Below, piece by piece: positions 27,301 through 38,919 of a DNA stretch of 64,000 nucleotides. The stretch's first letter is position 1. Each line of letters begins with the position of its first letter. Position numbers and translations under genes: made by a program. This stretch comes from Paulownia fortunei (Eukaryota > Streptophyta > Magnoliopsida > Lamiales > Paulowniaceae). Below the pieces are notes generated by a model. The model searched no databases. It was not told the origin of the DNA and saw only the letters and a list, made by a program, of their open reading frames with translations. The DNA is taken from positions 4,588,001-4,652,000 of the forward strand of contig CM033113.1 in assembly GCA_019321725.1 (NCBI GenBank). The letters run 5' to 3'.

Positions 27301-28224
27301 ATCCTCAACTAAAGCTAGTTGAGGCGGCTACAAGCGACGCCGTATGGGTGGGTTGGTGAGGGGCTTCTGAGAGTTGATGTTTAGGACCCGTGTGGTTTTT
27401 AAAACTAGTCAAATGCCGGGTCCCACATGGGGGCACGCGCAGCATGAGTCGACACATTGGGCCTCTATTGGGTGGGAAGAGTCAAAGCCCTGATCGTGAC
27501 AAAGTTTGACTATTATTTAATTGGTCGAGCATTTATCAGCTTAATCCTTAGTTTATGACACACTTAATTACGCTGCTGGTTCGTTAAACAGCCGTCAGCT
27601 CACACCTCTAAACTTTTGTAATTTCTCTTGTCAACTTATCTAAGTAATGAATGCAACCTTTCATTAGGAAAAAAAAAAAAAAGCCTTCTTTACCTCATGT
27701 ATTAGAGGAATAACAATTTTTTTAAGCAATCTTTTGATGCATAGAATTATAATTTAATTGATTGACGAGATTTAATTTAAGTGATGGACGTGTAGAAAAT
27801 TTTAGTTTACATGATTTTGAATTCAAATTCTACCCAAATTATAGATTTGTTTTATTTTGTATTTGTGTTCGATATGGAATTTATATATTACAAATTTGTT
27901 AATTGTAAATTATTTAAATATTAGCTGATATTTTAATATAGTAATATACTTTGTAATGCACCAGTTGGAAAAGGTGTACTCTAAATTCTAATTCACCAGA
28001 TGATGAAAAACAGATAGATATGTGTATTTTTAATATATCAAAAGTATAACATGTGACATGCTTTGTATTCCCTTATTTATAAATACCAAATAAGGGTAAA
28101 AAAAAGATTTTAAATTTCAATTTATTATAACAGATTACTGTGTGCGTGCCCATATTCCTTGATATACCCCTATAAGATTCCCTTTCATTTTCTAACCGTA
28201 ACCATTTTCTCTTTATTATTTTCG
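24373..28224. other. Intergenic region upstream of the bHLH112-like gene, no gene seen
   Basis: About 3.8 kb with no sustained coding frame. It is AT-rich, with an extreme stretch at about 25,250-25,420 and another at about 26,830-26,940. The latter is followed by a short GC-rich segment (GGGGGCAGCAGCTGCCGCC, about 26,949-26,967) that looks like transposon debris. The part at about 27,290-27,490 has higher GC and several TTGAC-type motifs, but no evidence that it is a promoter. Confidence 0.55.
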
Positions 28225-28500
28225 TGAACTTACCCAATTTGGAGGTTGGTCAACCCCTTGAACTTGCCCGACCTGTAGGTCGGTCACTTCTTGAACTCGC
28301 TCGACCTATAAATTGGTAAGCTTCTTAATACTACTCTCCTGGCCTATGCATCGAGCTAACCTGTTTGCTCAACTCTCATATCGTGGATGAGAATTTTCTC
28401 TCATCCCGACCTAACTTTTGTCCAACTAGCTCTCACCCCATAATTCGAACAGTACAGGTCCGTCCCAATCTAAATCGCACCAACTTCTTACCTATGATTT
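28225..28500 (+). mobile_element. LTR-like relic with a 34-bp internal repeat
   Basis: Three imperfect tandem copies of about 34 bp begin at GAACTTACCC (28,225), GAACTTGCCCG (28,260) and GAACTCGCTCG (28,293). The pyrimidine-rich sequence that follows, to about 28,500, has the style of a Gypsy LTR. No coding part is attached. The mobile-element assignment is inference. Confidence 0.35.
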
Positions 28501-28920
28501 GAGGTACGTAAGTTAATCCAAACCTATACAACGTCATACTTGAAATTTTTATTTATTTTTAGTTGCAATTACATTATCCATATCTCAAGTTAGCATGACT
28601 ATAAACTTGAACCCAAATTAGGGATATTATTTATATAATTATTATATCTTATTTTCTTTAAAAAAAAGTTTTACTCAAAAGTTGCTATTTAGATCAAGTG
28701 ATTTTGATTTTATAAACACACGAAGCGAACAAAATATGAACATTTTCTACCTTGGATTCATGAATGATATCAAAGCCAACTATAAAATCAACTAAACCGT
28801 TGTCCTATAAAAACGCTCCAGAAATCAGGAGAATATTTCCAATCAAAATCAGAAACTCTAGAAGTAGGGAATCTGGTGAAAGCAGCGTTCTTAATACAAT
28901 GGTCCATGATGGAGAAGACC

Positions 28921-29160
28921 CTATATAAAATTGTATTCAAATAGAAATATTTAAAGAATAAAAACCCTTCCAGAATTAGGTTTTATAATTTTCATTTCTC
29001 TCTCTCTCTCTCTCTCTCGCTTTTTTTTGCTTTTTTTTTTTTTCTCCATAGATCAGTTTGCAGAAAGAGAAAAAAAAAAACATAGCCACCTTCATTCGTC
29101 ACAGCCATCAACTCCCTGGATTATCTGTTTGTCTTCTTGCAAAGGTGGAATTTCAATATA
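28921..29160 (+). promoter_or_regulatory. Promoter and 5'-leader-like stretch without a coding region
   Basis: A CTATATAAAA box at 28,920-28,929 is followed about 75 bp later by a pure CT run (about 28,997-29,019), T-rich and A-rich tracts, and a moderately GC-rich leader to about 29,160. In plants this order often marks a transcription start and 5' leader. No open frame follows and I could not match a conserved microRNA. It may drive a non-coding RNA or be a relic. Confidence 0.3.
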
Positions 29161-32100
29161 GTGTAAAATGACGAGTTGACCCTCAAGCTCATGTCATTGC
29201 TTATGACTATTCCTACCATATATATGGTGCACACCACCCCATGTTGTTGAAGAATGTTTTATAATAATGACATCTAGAATCCATATTTATATACATGTAG
29301 CCCTCCATTTTAGACATTCAAGATTCAACTTCACATTCACTGATCCACCGTTTGCATTTGGATTATCCGTATTTAAGATCAAGAAAATCCATTGAATTTA
29401 CCCATATATAAAGCACAGCCACGAGTTGGTGAGTATGGCTATAATTAACTATTGGTCAATACTCAAATTAAATTGTCATTTGTGTAAATTTTGAATTTTT
29501 ATTATTTTTTATTCTACTGTATGAATGTTTGGATTTATAACATATTTATAAAATAAATTATATTTAAATAATCAACAACACATATTTATTTTATGAACAC
29601 AAGTCATACATTCAAAAAGTTAAATACAAAGTGGAAAAGGATAAATAAAAGATAAAATTTGAAGCATTTGTGGCATAACTTTGTACTAGGTTACCTATAT
29701 ATGTAAAATTCGACTAGGCTTTAATTGGATCGTTGATATCAACATGGATACAAATGCTAATAGAAGTATTTATCTTTGTTTCGTTTTGAGGGAAAACTTG
29801 AAAAAATGATGATACAAAAATCAGCTATAGAGACGTATTATATACAACACTAATTTTCAAACTTTATAAATCGAGTATCTTTCTTAATAAAATGTTTTTA
29901 TTTTGTTTGGTGTTCCACCATAAAAGTAAGAATAGAATTATTAAAGGTGTTTTGCCATAAATAAATTTATGAACAATGGGCATTTTTGCTAATTTTTTAG
30001 ATTAAAAATAAAAAAGGAATGTCATTAATAAGTGGTGGAGTGCAAATATCATTACTGTATATAATAATTGACTGTCATATGATATCAACCTTTTTAAAAA
30101 AATAAAATAAAATAATGTGATTTCAATCTTTTTTTAATCAATAATATAATATGATATCAACCTGACCTCATATTGAGGTGTAAAAATACAAATTGACAAA
30201 AAGAATAAAAAAGGAAAAAGGGAGATATGCAGATGTACCACTATAGCAAAGGTTCTAGCCTCTAGGTAGGGGGTGGGGGTGGGGGGTTACCACTTCGTCA
30301 CGTGGCAATCAGGTGCGAAAATGCGAGGCGGTTTCACACAATGAATGATGGCAGTAGCCAGTCGGAAAGTATTACTGTTGAAAAGGGGGAAGAAACTGGA
30401 ATAGAAAGGCACGAGGGGTGTCGGGTGCACTCTGTGCTTATCATGTGGTTCCAAAATTTGCACCTGTACTAACACTTATGATACTATGTTCCCATTGCCA
30501 GCCACATGTTTTATGCATGTACATGTGCTTCATGCCCTTCTTGTTATAAGAAACATAAAATTTAATTATTCGCAAGCAAATAAAAAAAGACTAGATTTAT
30601 TCAGAGTGGCAAATAATATGTTTTTATTAAGTAAAACTTGGATCATTACCATAAAGTATGTCTGTATTTATGAAATGAGAGGAGAAAAGACTGAAAAGTT
30701 GCAATTTCAAAAGGTTTTCAATAATAATATGTTCACTAATTATTTTTATGTTGGACGAATTTTTACTTAATATTTCATATAATGCTTTGTTTAAATTATA
30801 GAGACAAATATTATGTAAAATTCCTGATGCATAATCATTACCCTTTCTAGATTTTTTAATTACAAAAAGGAAATAATAATCATGCAACCAAAGAACAATA
30901 ACAAATTTGTTCCTATTATAGACACGTTGGTCGTTGGGGTGGGGGTGGGGGGAGGGGGTTGTTGAGGCTTGAGGGTTGTTTCTTCTATTTTTGCTTTCCG
31001 AAAGTAAAAACTTCACATTTCTTTGTACTTATTAGACAATTAGAATAGTATATGAATGCTTTTGCTTTTGCAGAAAAAAACAAGTAGTTTTGCTCTCAAA
31101 GGACACATTTCTAGGGAAGTCCAAGTGTTTGGCTGTAGATTTGGATATCCTACATTTGTGAAGCTGATTGTTAGGTGATTATAGTTTTATATTATCTTCA
31201 TAATATTTTGTGTGCATATCAATTAGCATGCTTATCCATAGACGGATTAAAAAAGAAATCAAAGCCCTAATCCTGCTTTTGCCACAACCGTCCTAACCTC
31301 GCTAGCCTCCCCAAACAGGGAGCCTTAGTTATTATTAATCGACTTAAAGTCAATTATTTTTAATTCCCTTATTTTTACTTTTTTTTTAACGCGTTTTAGA
31401 CATAAACGGAATAATTTACTTTATATTAAGCTGGTAAGTTGTCAAAAGAGGCCAAATAATTAATAAAATGTAATCTTTTGTACCAAATTACGCAATGTCC
31501 TCTCCAATGGCCATATCTTTTTCATTGACTTTTAGGAGTTGAAATTTGAAATTCCGTAAACTCTTTTTCCACCTAAAAAGAATTACAGAAGTCTTCCTCA
31601 TTGTATAGAATTGCAAGTCATTAATCATAGGACTTGCTGACTTTTAGCGTACCAAAATAAGTCTTGGGCGTGTGGGGGTTGGTTGACATGTACAATTTAT
31701 TCACCCACTCCGAAAATTCTTACCCTACAGCCTTTTTTATAATTATAATAGTTATTATTTTCTCTTTACAGCAGTTATAAAATGTGGATTATTAAAATTA
31801 AAACTATTGCCTGTGTAGTTGATACTTAATAGATACGAGTAAATTAGTAATATATTATTTTATTCAGCCAGAGAAATTCATTTGATTTCATAAATATGTT
31901 ATAATGAAAAAATATTAAAATGGAGGAGGGAGGGAGGGAGTATCTATCTTCTTTATTTCTATAGTGGATTTTATCCTTTAATTTGAAGTCCAGAAGAGTG
32001 TAGGTTACTTATTATTTTATTGTAGATTGGTACTGATTATTAAAGGTTTATTATTGATGCTGATAATTAGAATTAATAATGTAATGATGTGTTATAGATC

Positions 32101-35046
32101 CACTAAAAAAATAAATTAAAATGACAATAAATCATGTTGTTTCAATGATCGGAAATTTTTGTTTCATGTCCTTGGAAATCGAACGGCATTCGCAATTTTT
32201 AGGAAAATTTAATATGGATAGGGGAGAATACCTACTATATCTCTAGACCAAAGTTAGGCCTTCAAAGTAATAGACATTGTCCATTGGGTCTCAAAGACAG
32301 AGACAATTTTATTTTCATTCGAAAATGAATAGCTAACTTATTTTTTTCGTTATTATTATTGTTGTTATTGTTGTGTTTTTTTTTTTGGTTCAATGTTGTA
32401 AATCTCTCTCTATCAATTCACCATCCACTACTTTTGCCCACATGCTTCATCTTATATTATTAAATGAATTAAGAAGAACACAATTGATGGGATTAATGTC
32501 ATCCGTTCCTTTTTGTGAAGATCATGTCAGGTTAGAGTCATTTATTTATGTGGCAAGTGTGAGATTTGATGGGTCAATTTTGCTCTAATGGATAAAAAGA
32601 CTTGGACCTATTACAGAACTCACACGAGGACGATATTTGTTTTGTTTTAGGTGGGAAGAGGGTATGATGGAGTTGAAGGAATGAAGGGCGAGTTGGACCC
32701 ACTCTTTCTTTTCTTTTCTCAATTTCTTATCATTGCTGATGGAATATTGTCTACATTCTTAATTTCTTGCGGATATTTACCATACTTTTTAGACGAATGA
32801 ATATTTTTATTGTATTTTGCTAAATACCATCATAAAATTTTATATACGGTGGATAATTAATATAACATAATAATAAATGATGTAATAAAAAATTATGTGT
32901 TTTCTCGCATATTTTTTTCTTTCTTTTTTTTTTCTTTTTTTCCTTGTGTCTATGATTTTTTTTTTTTGAAGTCAATGAAGATAAATTTCCCATTACAATC
33001 CTAAACATAAACCTTTAAATTCTTCGATTATAATAGCCTTCCTCAACTAGCATGGATTTATTTTCTTCTTCATCCAAAATTTAATTTTTAAACAAAGTTC
33101 TATGTTTTATAACTATCAACAATTAAGATTGATGTGTCTTAATATAATACATGTAAAGAAAATTTGTGATGTCTCAGTGATTCACTAAAAGTACAACTTA
33201 CCAAAACACACATAAATTAATGAATAGTAATAGTTTGTGATTATCCTTTAAAGGGTCATAACATTTGCTGCCAAAAACTACGTGCCAAGCTACCGTTAAA
33301 GGAGGTTAAGCTGCTCTACTAAAATCTACACAACATTAATTGTGGGCAACAAGAATGAAATTTTTGTGATTTGGGGAAGTATGTCACTTTTTATGACCAT
33401 TTTGTCCTGCAAGATTATTAACATGAATTTATCTGCTTTTACTCATAGTTTCAATTATAATCGTTGTAACGATATAACTATATACACATTGTTCAACACA
33501 TGCAATATTAGAGGCGCATTTATCAATCGTTACAATTTTAGATACTTGATATTAATTTGAAGTTTTTGATTATTTTTGGATGACATAATAGTATTAATAA
33601 CAGAGATTTAATCATAATTGTCATAAAAAAATGATTTAGTTTTCTATAATTGCAAGTGAACTACTATCAACTAGGCTACTGATTCCAAGTTCCTACACTC
33701 ATTTTAATATTTTTAGGCAATAATATAAATTAGGCTGTTAAGGGATAAAGATTTGGTGGGCTTTACTAGTTGCCAGTATTTCCTATGGACCATTATTTGT
33801 AGACAAACTTCTGTTGAACTATTGATTAAATATGAGATTTGGTCAAATAAAATTAAAAAAGTTTTCTTTATCACTTTTTGGAAAGAGTAGTTTACACGCT
33901 TATATTGGGACAATTAAGTCAAATAATAGTATCTCTTATGAGACACCAAAACATCATTGCGCAACAAATGTAGGAAATTTCGTGATCTTTTTGTGCTGGG
34001 TTTTCACCTAATCTTGTAAGTATGTTTCCAATCTTTGATTAAATATTTCTTCGTCAATGCACATGACCTATGTAGTCTTCAGGCTATGGACTTAATTACT
34101 AATAAATATGGATTAATTAGGTTTCAACCTATATTATTAATTGCTAATGGGATAGATACATACTACCTTATATTTTATTTAATTCATATGAAATAACAGT
34201 CACCATTTGTCAAACTTTAGTTCGATTTGTACAGGTTATACTTACCCCTTTTTCTCAATTTAAAAAAAAAAAAAAAAACTAGAGAAAGAATTGGTCAACC
34301 ACTATTTAAGTGAATATGCTTAAAAAAAAAAAAAACTTGAAAGTAGTCTTTGACAGTCAGCTGTCATTTGTTAATGGGCCTGTGCTAACCGCAGCTATAA
34401 GTTTGGAACTCGGGTTGAATGGGCCATGTAAATTGTAATTGTTAGACTTGGGCTACTCATAGCATAGCCCAGCCAAAGAGTATGAGTAATCTTACATTTC
34501 GGATCCAATTAGCGGCTTGGTTCACTCAGATATATTGGGTTAATTCTCCTTTTTGTGCATTGATTATCCAATTTCGATTGTGGACATTTTTTTTTTTCAG
34601 AAGAAGACCCGACTCTATGAATATCAGATATCGTGAAACAAATAACTTAATTTTTCATAATTTTTGTAGTTACTGTAGAGATTGAATTACATAAATTAAA
34701 TTCCTTCATATTGCTCCAAAATTTTGTTACTTCTATAAAACTTATTGCATAATTTAATTCATTTAGCAGTAGGAAGAAAAGAAAAAAAAACCTAAATTAA
34801 TATAGAAAATTCCTTAAATTTTTTGACCACATAAATAAAAATACTAGACTAGTAGTAGCAGGGGCGATAATTTGATTGCCTTATGGGCCTAGACGGAACA
34901 TATAGTCCAATAAAAAGATCTTCAAATCAAAAAGCAAAATTACCAAAAATAAAAAATCAGAATTAAAAATCTCTAACTCGAGGCAAAATTATTCCCTTAT
35001 CATCTTCATCGCTGGCCGGTACTCTTTCACCATCCCCAACCAAGAA
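29161..35046. other. Gene-poor AT-rich region
   Basis: About 5.9 kb of AT-rich sequence with many poly-A and poly-T runs. No exon, RNA gene or transposon domain was recognised. G-rich tracts occur at about 30,269-30,286 and 30,936-30,958. Short open frames here are AT-driven and lack family motifs. The last 100 bp before 35,047 are presumably MORF9 promoter and leader, but no clear TATA box is seen. Confidence 0.6.
30936..30958 (+). repeat. G-quadruplex-forming tract
   Basis: Four G runs of 4, 5, 6 and 5 residues are separated by single T, T and A residues. This is close to the ideal pattern for a very stable parallel G-quadruplex. A shorter relative with three long G runs is at about 30,269-30,286. 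Neither is near a recognised gene start. Confidence 0.75.
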
Positions 35047-36744
35047 ATGGCCACTCTAAACCTCTCTATCCTTCCCAAAACCCTAACCCCCACCCCCAAA
35101 ACTCTAAACCCTCTTCTTTCATTTCCTTCCTCCTCCTCCCTATCGTTCTTCCCATGCGCTCCTCCGCACCCAACCAAATCAAGATGTGCCGCTTTCCCGG
35201 CCGTGAGAGCGTTGACCGATGGGGAATACTCTGCGAAAAGAAACAGAAGCAGTGAGGAAAGGGAAACGATAATGTTGCCCGGCTGTGACTACAATCACTG
35301 GCTCATTGTCATGGAGTTCCCCAAAGACCCTGCCCCCACCAGGGAGCAGATGATCGACACTTATCTGAACACTCTTGCAACCGTTCTTGGCAGGTATTTC
35401 TCTTCTTCCTTTCCTCTATTCTTTTTGGATTCTTAGGTTATGATTATTGTTCTTTTACCGTTTTCTTTAAAGTTTTGTTGCTCACATAATTTTTTATTTT
35501 AGTCAATTAGGAAGTATAATTATTGTAATCTTGTTGTGTCTTATTGTGTGTGGTTCCAAACAGATGGGGATAGTGATTCTATTCATTTCCTCTTTCCGCT
35601 TGGGCACATTGAAAATATAGTACTTAAGAATTTGATAATTTCTTGATTTTTGTAATGTAATGTGCAGTTATCAGAGTTAAAAAAAGAGGAAAAATTGTTG
35701 TTAAGATTAAACAGAATGATTTTCACATAACTTTGGTAAAATTTTTGGCCCCAAGATATGAATTTTATTGCAAGAGGTTTACTGATTGTTTTTATATATT
35801 TATACCATATGTTAGCTGACAGTTACTAGATTTGGATTTTGGAATCTGATATTTTATATGAAGTACTAGAATATTGCTTTTGGTTTAAAACTTTAAGCAA
35901 TTAGAATCTCAGTAGATTGGTGGCTATAATCTTGAGTTTGGGAATCATGTAACTTGAATGATTTTTGTTTAAGTTTGGGAGTGTAAATGGCAGCATTATG
36001 GGGATTTTAGAATTACAGGAGGTCATATATTGCAGGACAGGCAGTTGAAGTTTTTGAGTAGGATATAGTGATACCTTAGGCGCTATCTATTTTAGCAATG
36101 TCAAACATCTCATGCTTGATCTCAAATTCTTTGTGTTAGCATGGAAGAAGCGAAGAAGAATATGTATGCATTTAGTACCACCACATACACTGGGTTTCAA
36201 TGCACTGTATCTGAAGAAACATCTGAGAAATTTAAGGGTATGTTCTTTCACTATTGAAGTTAGTTTTTATTTCCTCCAATCAATGACATGCACATTTTTA
36301 CTTGTCACATAAACTAGTCGAGTTTTCGTGTTTCCTAAATTGACTGTTTGATTGTGTTTCTTCATTTGTAGGTCTACCTGGTGTTTTGTGGGTCTTGCCT
36401 GATTCATATATAGATGTTAAGAACAAGGATTATGGAGGTTTGTCATTTTTTTAGCACTTTTTATGATCTGAGATCTAAATGGAAAGTGGTTCATTGTATT
36501 ACCTTCTAACATTCTCTCTCTCACCCTCACTGTTTTTTTTTTTTTTTTTTTTTTATTTTTTTTTATGGTTCTAGGAGATAAGTACATTAATGGAGAGATA
36601 ATTCCTTGCCAGTACCCAACTTATCAACCAAAGCAGAGTAGGAGTTCAAAATACAAGAGCAAAGCATATGTAAGACAGAGAGATGGCCCTCCTGCTGAAA
36701 GAAGAAGACCGAGACAAGAAGCGGCTCCAGAATCTGCCTCTTAA
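35047..36744 (+). CDS. MORF9: Multiple organellar RNA editing factor 9, chloroplastic (MORF9)
   Basis: Four exons with GT-AG introns: 35,047-35,393, 36,140-36,237, 36,372-36,437 and 36,575-36,744, giving 226 residues. Residues 1 to about 55 are rich in Ser, Pro, Leu and Thr with few acids, as in a plastid transit peptide. The MORF domain runs from about residue 75 to 185: [67 protein letters not shown], and [17 protein letters not shown]. The basic tail [20 protein letters not shown] is close to MORF9 rather than MORF2. MORF proteins bind PPR editing factors and each other and are needed for C-to-U editing of many plastid transcripts. All parts are intact. Start chosen as the first ATG in frame ahead of the transit peptide. 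Confidence 0.95.
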
Positions 36745-37866
36745 TGAACTATGAGCAGGTTCAAATCTCCTTCTATGATTGGCTAATTTAATTTTAACTT
36801 TGCATCTCTAGTTCATCAGGAAGGAATACAAGCATAAGATTAGTGCTTCATTAGATGGGCGCTCAAAGTCTTAAATCCTTCTACTGCTGAATTGTTTAGT
36901 CTATTCAATATTTTTTCTTGTTTCCTGTTTTTCTAGGTTGCAGGTGGCATATCAGTTGCATGTAGAACCTCTATAAATGGATGCTATTATGTTATTTATA
37001 GCTTGAATTGGTTCTGGAGATGGGAGGTTGATTAAGATTAGCAATCCCCACATCTCAAGCTTGGTCTATGGCTCGTATTGTCAGTTTTCAATCTGTATGA
37101 CCGGCCTAGCAGCTGTATTAGGAGGAACTATAATCAGAGCTGTATGACTATGCAATCTGGAACTCGTCAGTCATGGTTCTATGATCAAACAGCTTGAACT
37201 TTCTAGTACGTGTATTGCTATTCATTTTGTTTCACGTATCGTTTTGAATTTGAAAACTTAAAAGTATGAACATTTTGTATTTAATGAAATTGAACAAAAT
37301 TTAAGTTAAGCTTATAACTGCCAAAGATTAAAGGAGAAGAGATTGTAGTCGGAGAAATATGCAAGATTGGAAGACCGCACAGCAATATGGGCTATGGAAA
37401 TGGTACGCAAGCGGCCTGCTGAACTACACTGGCATCCTGACACCTCTACTAAATAATTCTCAAAAGCTGTTTGTTACATCAGTAAAACATCACAGAGTCG
37501 ACTGCCTCATCCAAATCTTATAACCTGTTTGTTCTATTGAAACAACTGGGCTTGATCTGATATAATATTGAGATGGAGGCATGTTCATTTCTTTGTGAAA
37601 TGTGTTTAGCTTACTGGCAGATTGATATGCCCATCCAGATGGGTTGGGTTCATTGTTAAGAAGTTAGGATGTGATCTTAGTTAATGGATGCTTGGTTGGT
37701 TGGAAGCTTATAATTAATAGCGTCGCTGTGGAGGTGGTTAAAGCAATCATTTTTCTTTTGAACCTGTCAAGTAGTGACCTCACTAGGTTACACTCACAGC
37801 TTTGATTCACTGGCATTAGTTTATGCCATAGGATTAATGCAGTTTCTTGCCGGAGAACCTATCTGG

Positions 37867-38093
37867 TTATGATAAGCAGCTAGATTTTCTATTGTGGGCT
37901 CATCAAAAGAACTGAAAGATTTATAATGAACTGAATAAAGATTGTAATGGATGATCCCTTCTGAGGTGAAAAGAGCTGCAAGTTATGATAAGCAGCTATA
38001 TTTTCTATTGTGGGCTCATCAAAAGAACTGAAAGATTTATAATGAACTGAATAAATATTGTAATGGATGATCCCTTCTGAGGTGAAAAAAGCC
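37867..38093. repeat. 116-bp direct tandem duplication
   Basis: Two adjacent copies start with ttatgataagcagcta at 37,867 and 37,983. They are nearly identical (G/T differences near 37,883/37,999 and 37,941/38,057, then divergence only at the end), so the duplication is recent. It is non-coding. Confidence 0.9.
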
Positions 38094-38564
38094 AAGCAGC
38101 TCGTACTTTAGGGGGGCAACCATGAGTTTTGAAATAGTGGGAAGTTCAGAAGAAAGATTGAAGTAGTCTTGACGAACCGATCATAAAAATAGGGAAGTAA
38201 ACTAGTGCAAAGAGCCATAGTAGTTAGCCTGTGCTTGATGGGAAAGACGCACGCTCTTATATATTTCATGCTTCACAATCAATAATCACAGTGCAGAAAC
38301 GTAGATCCCACTGGAGTGGTCAACAATTGAGAGTTGGCCAAAAGATCTAGCTTGCTAGCAGTGTGAGCTCAGATCTGGAAGCTAGCTGGAGTACTTGATG
38401 GTGTATTCTATCAACACTCAATGCTGTGGTCTTACCTTTACTAATTCTGCACAACAAATTGAAGCCCTTCCCATAAAATCTTTACCTTCGGCCATATGCC
38501 ATAGCAATACTCGTATGGCTGAATTGGCCTTTGCTAAAACATTGCGGAAGGTGGACTGTCATAA

Positions 38565-38667
38565 TCACGATTTTGACTTCTTGGCTTTGGCATGTAGCTC
38601 AAAGCACTGGAGCACATGCTCTTTGTCCTCAAACAAATCACTCACTTCTCCACTGAGGATATCATAC
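38565..38667 (-). other. Exon-like open stretch of unknown origin
   Basis: On the minus strand, an AAACAG acceptor-like site is followed by a frame reading YDILSGEVSDLFEDKE, then HVLQCFELHAKAKKSKS and a stop at 38,565-38,567. The charged, non-repetitive composition looks like a real protein C-terminus. No upstream exon was found before the divergent gene at 38,920, and I do not recognise the family. It could be a captured exon fragment or chance. Confidence 0.25.
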
Positions 38668-38919
38668 CTGTTTCTTCCATAAAAAACTATACAGTGAATT
38701 CACCAACCAATTTGCTAATCCTCCTTTGCATCCAAGTGGATAAGAATCAACTGGCTGATATTAAGCTACTTTCAAGTTAACAAATTTCAGTTCAAATATT
38801 TCACAGCTTACTTTCAATTTGCTTGTTCTTCCATTCTTGATATCCCCTCCTGCAAATCCTTTGAATCTACTGGTATGAGTACATGTAGAGAGAGATTTAA
38901 AGACTGATTTTGTGGCACA

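Larger units (their letters stand above)
36745..38919. other. Intergenic region between MORF9 and the PLDRP1-like gene
   Basis: The first few hundred bases are probably MORF9 3' untranslated sequence. The rest contains a 116-bp tandem duplication and an exon-like stretch on the minus strand, both listed separately. No other coding region is visible. Part of 38,700-38,919 may be the 5' leader of the downstream gene. Confidence 0.55.
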
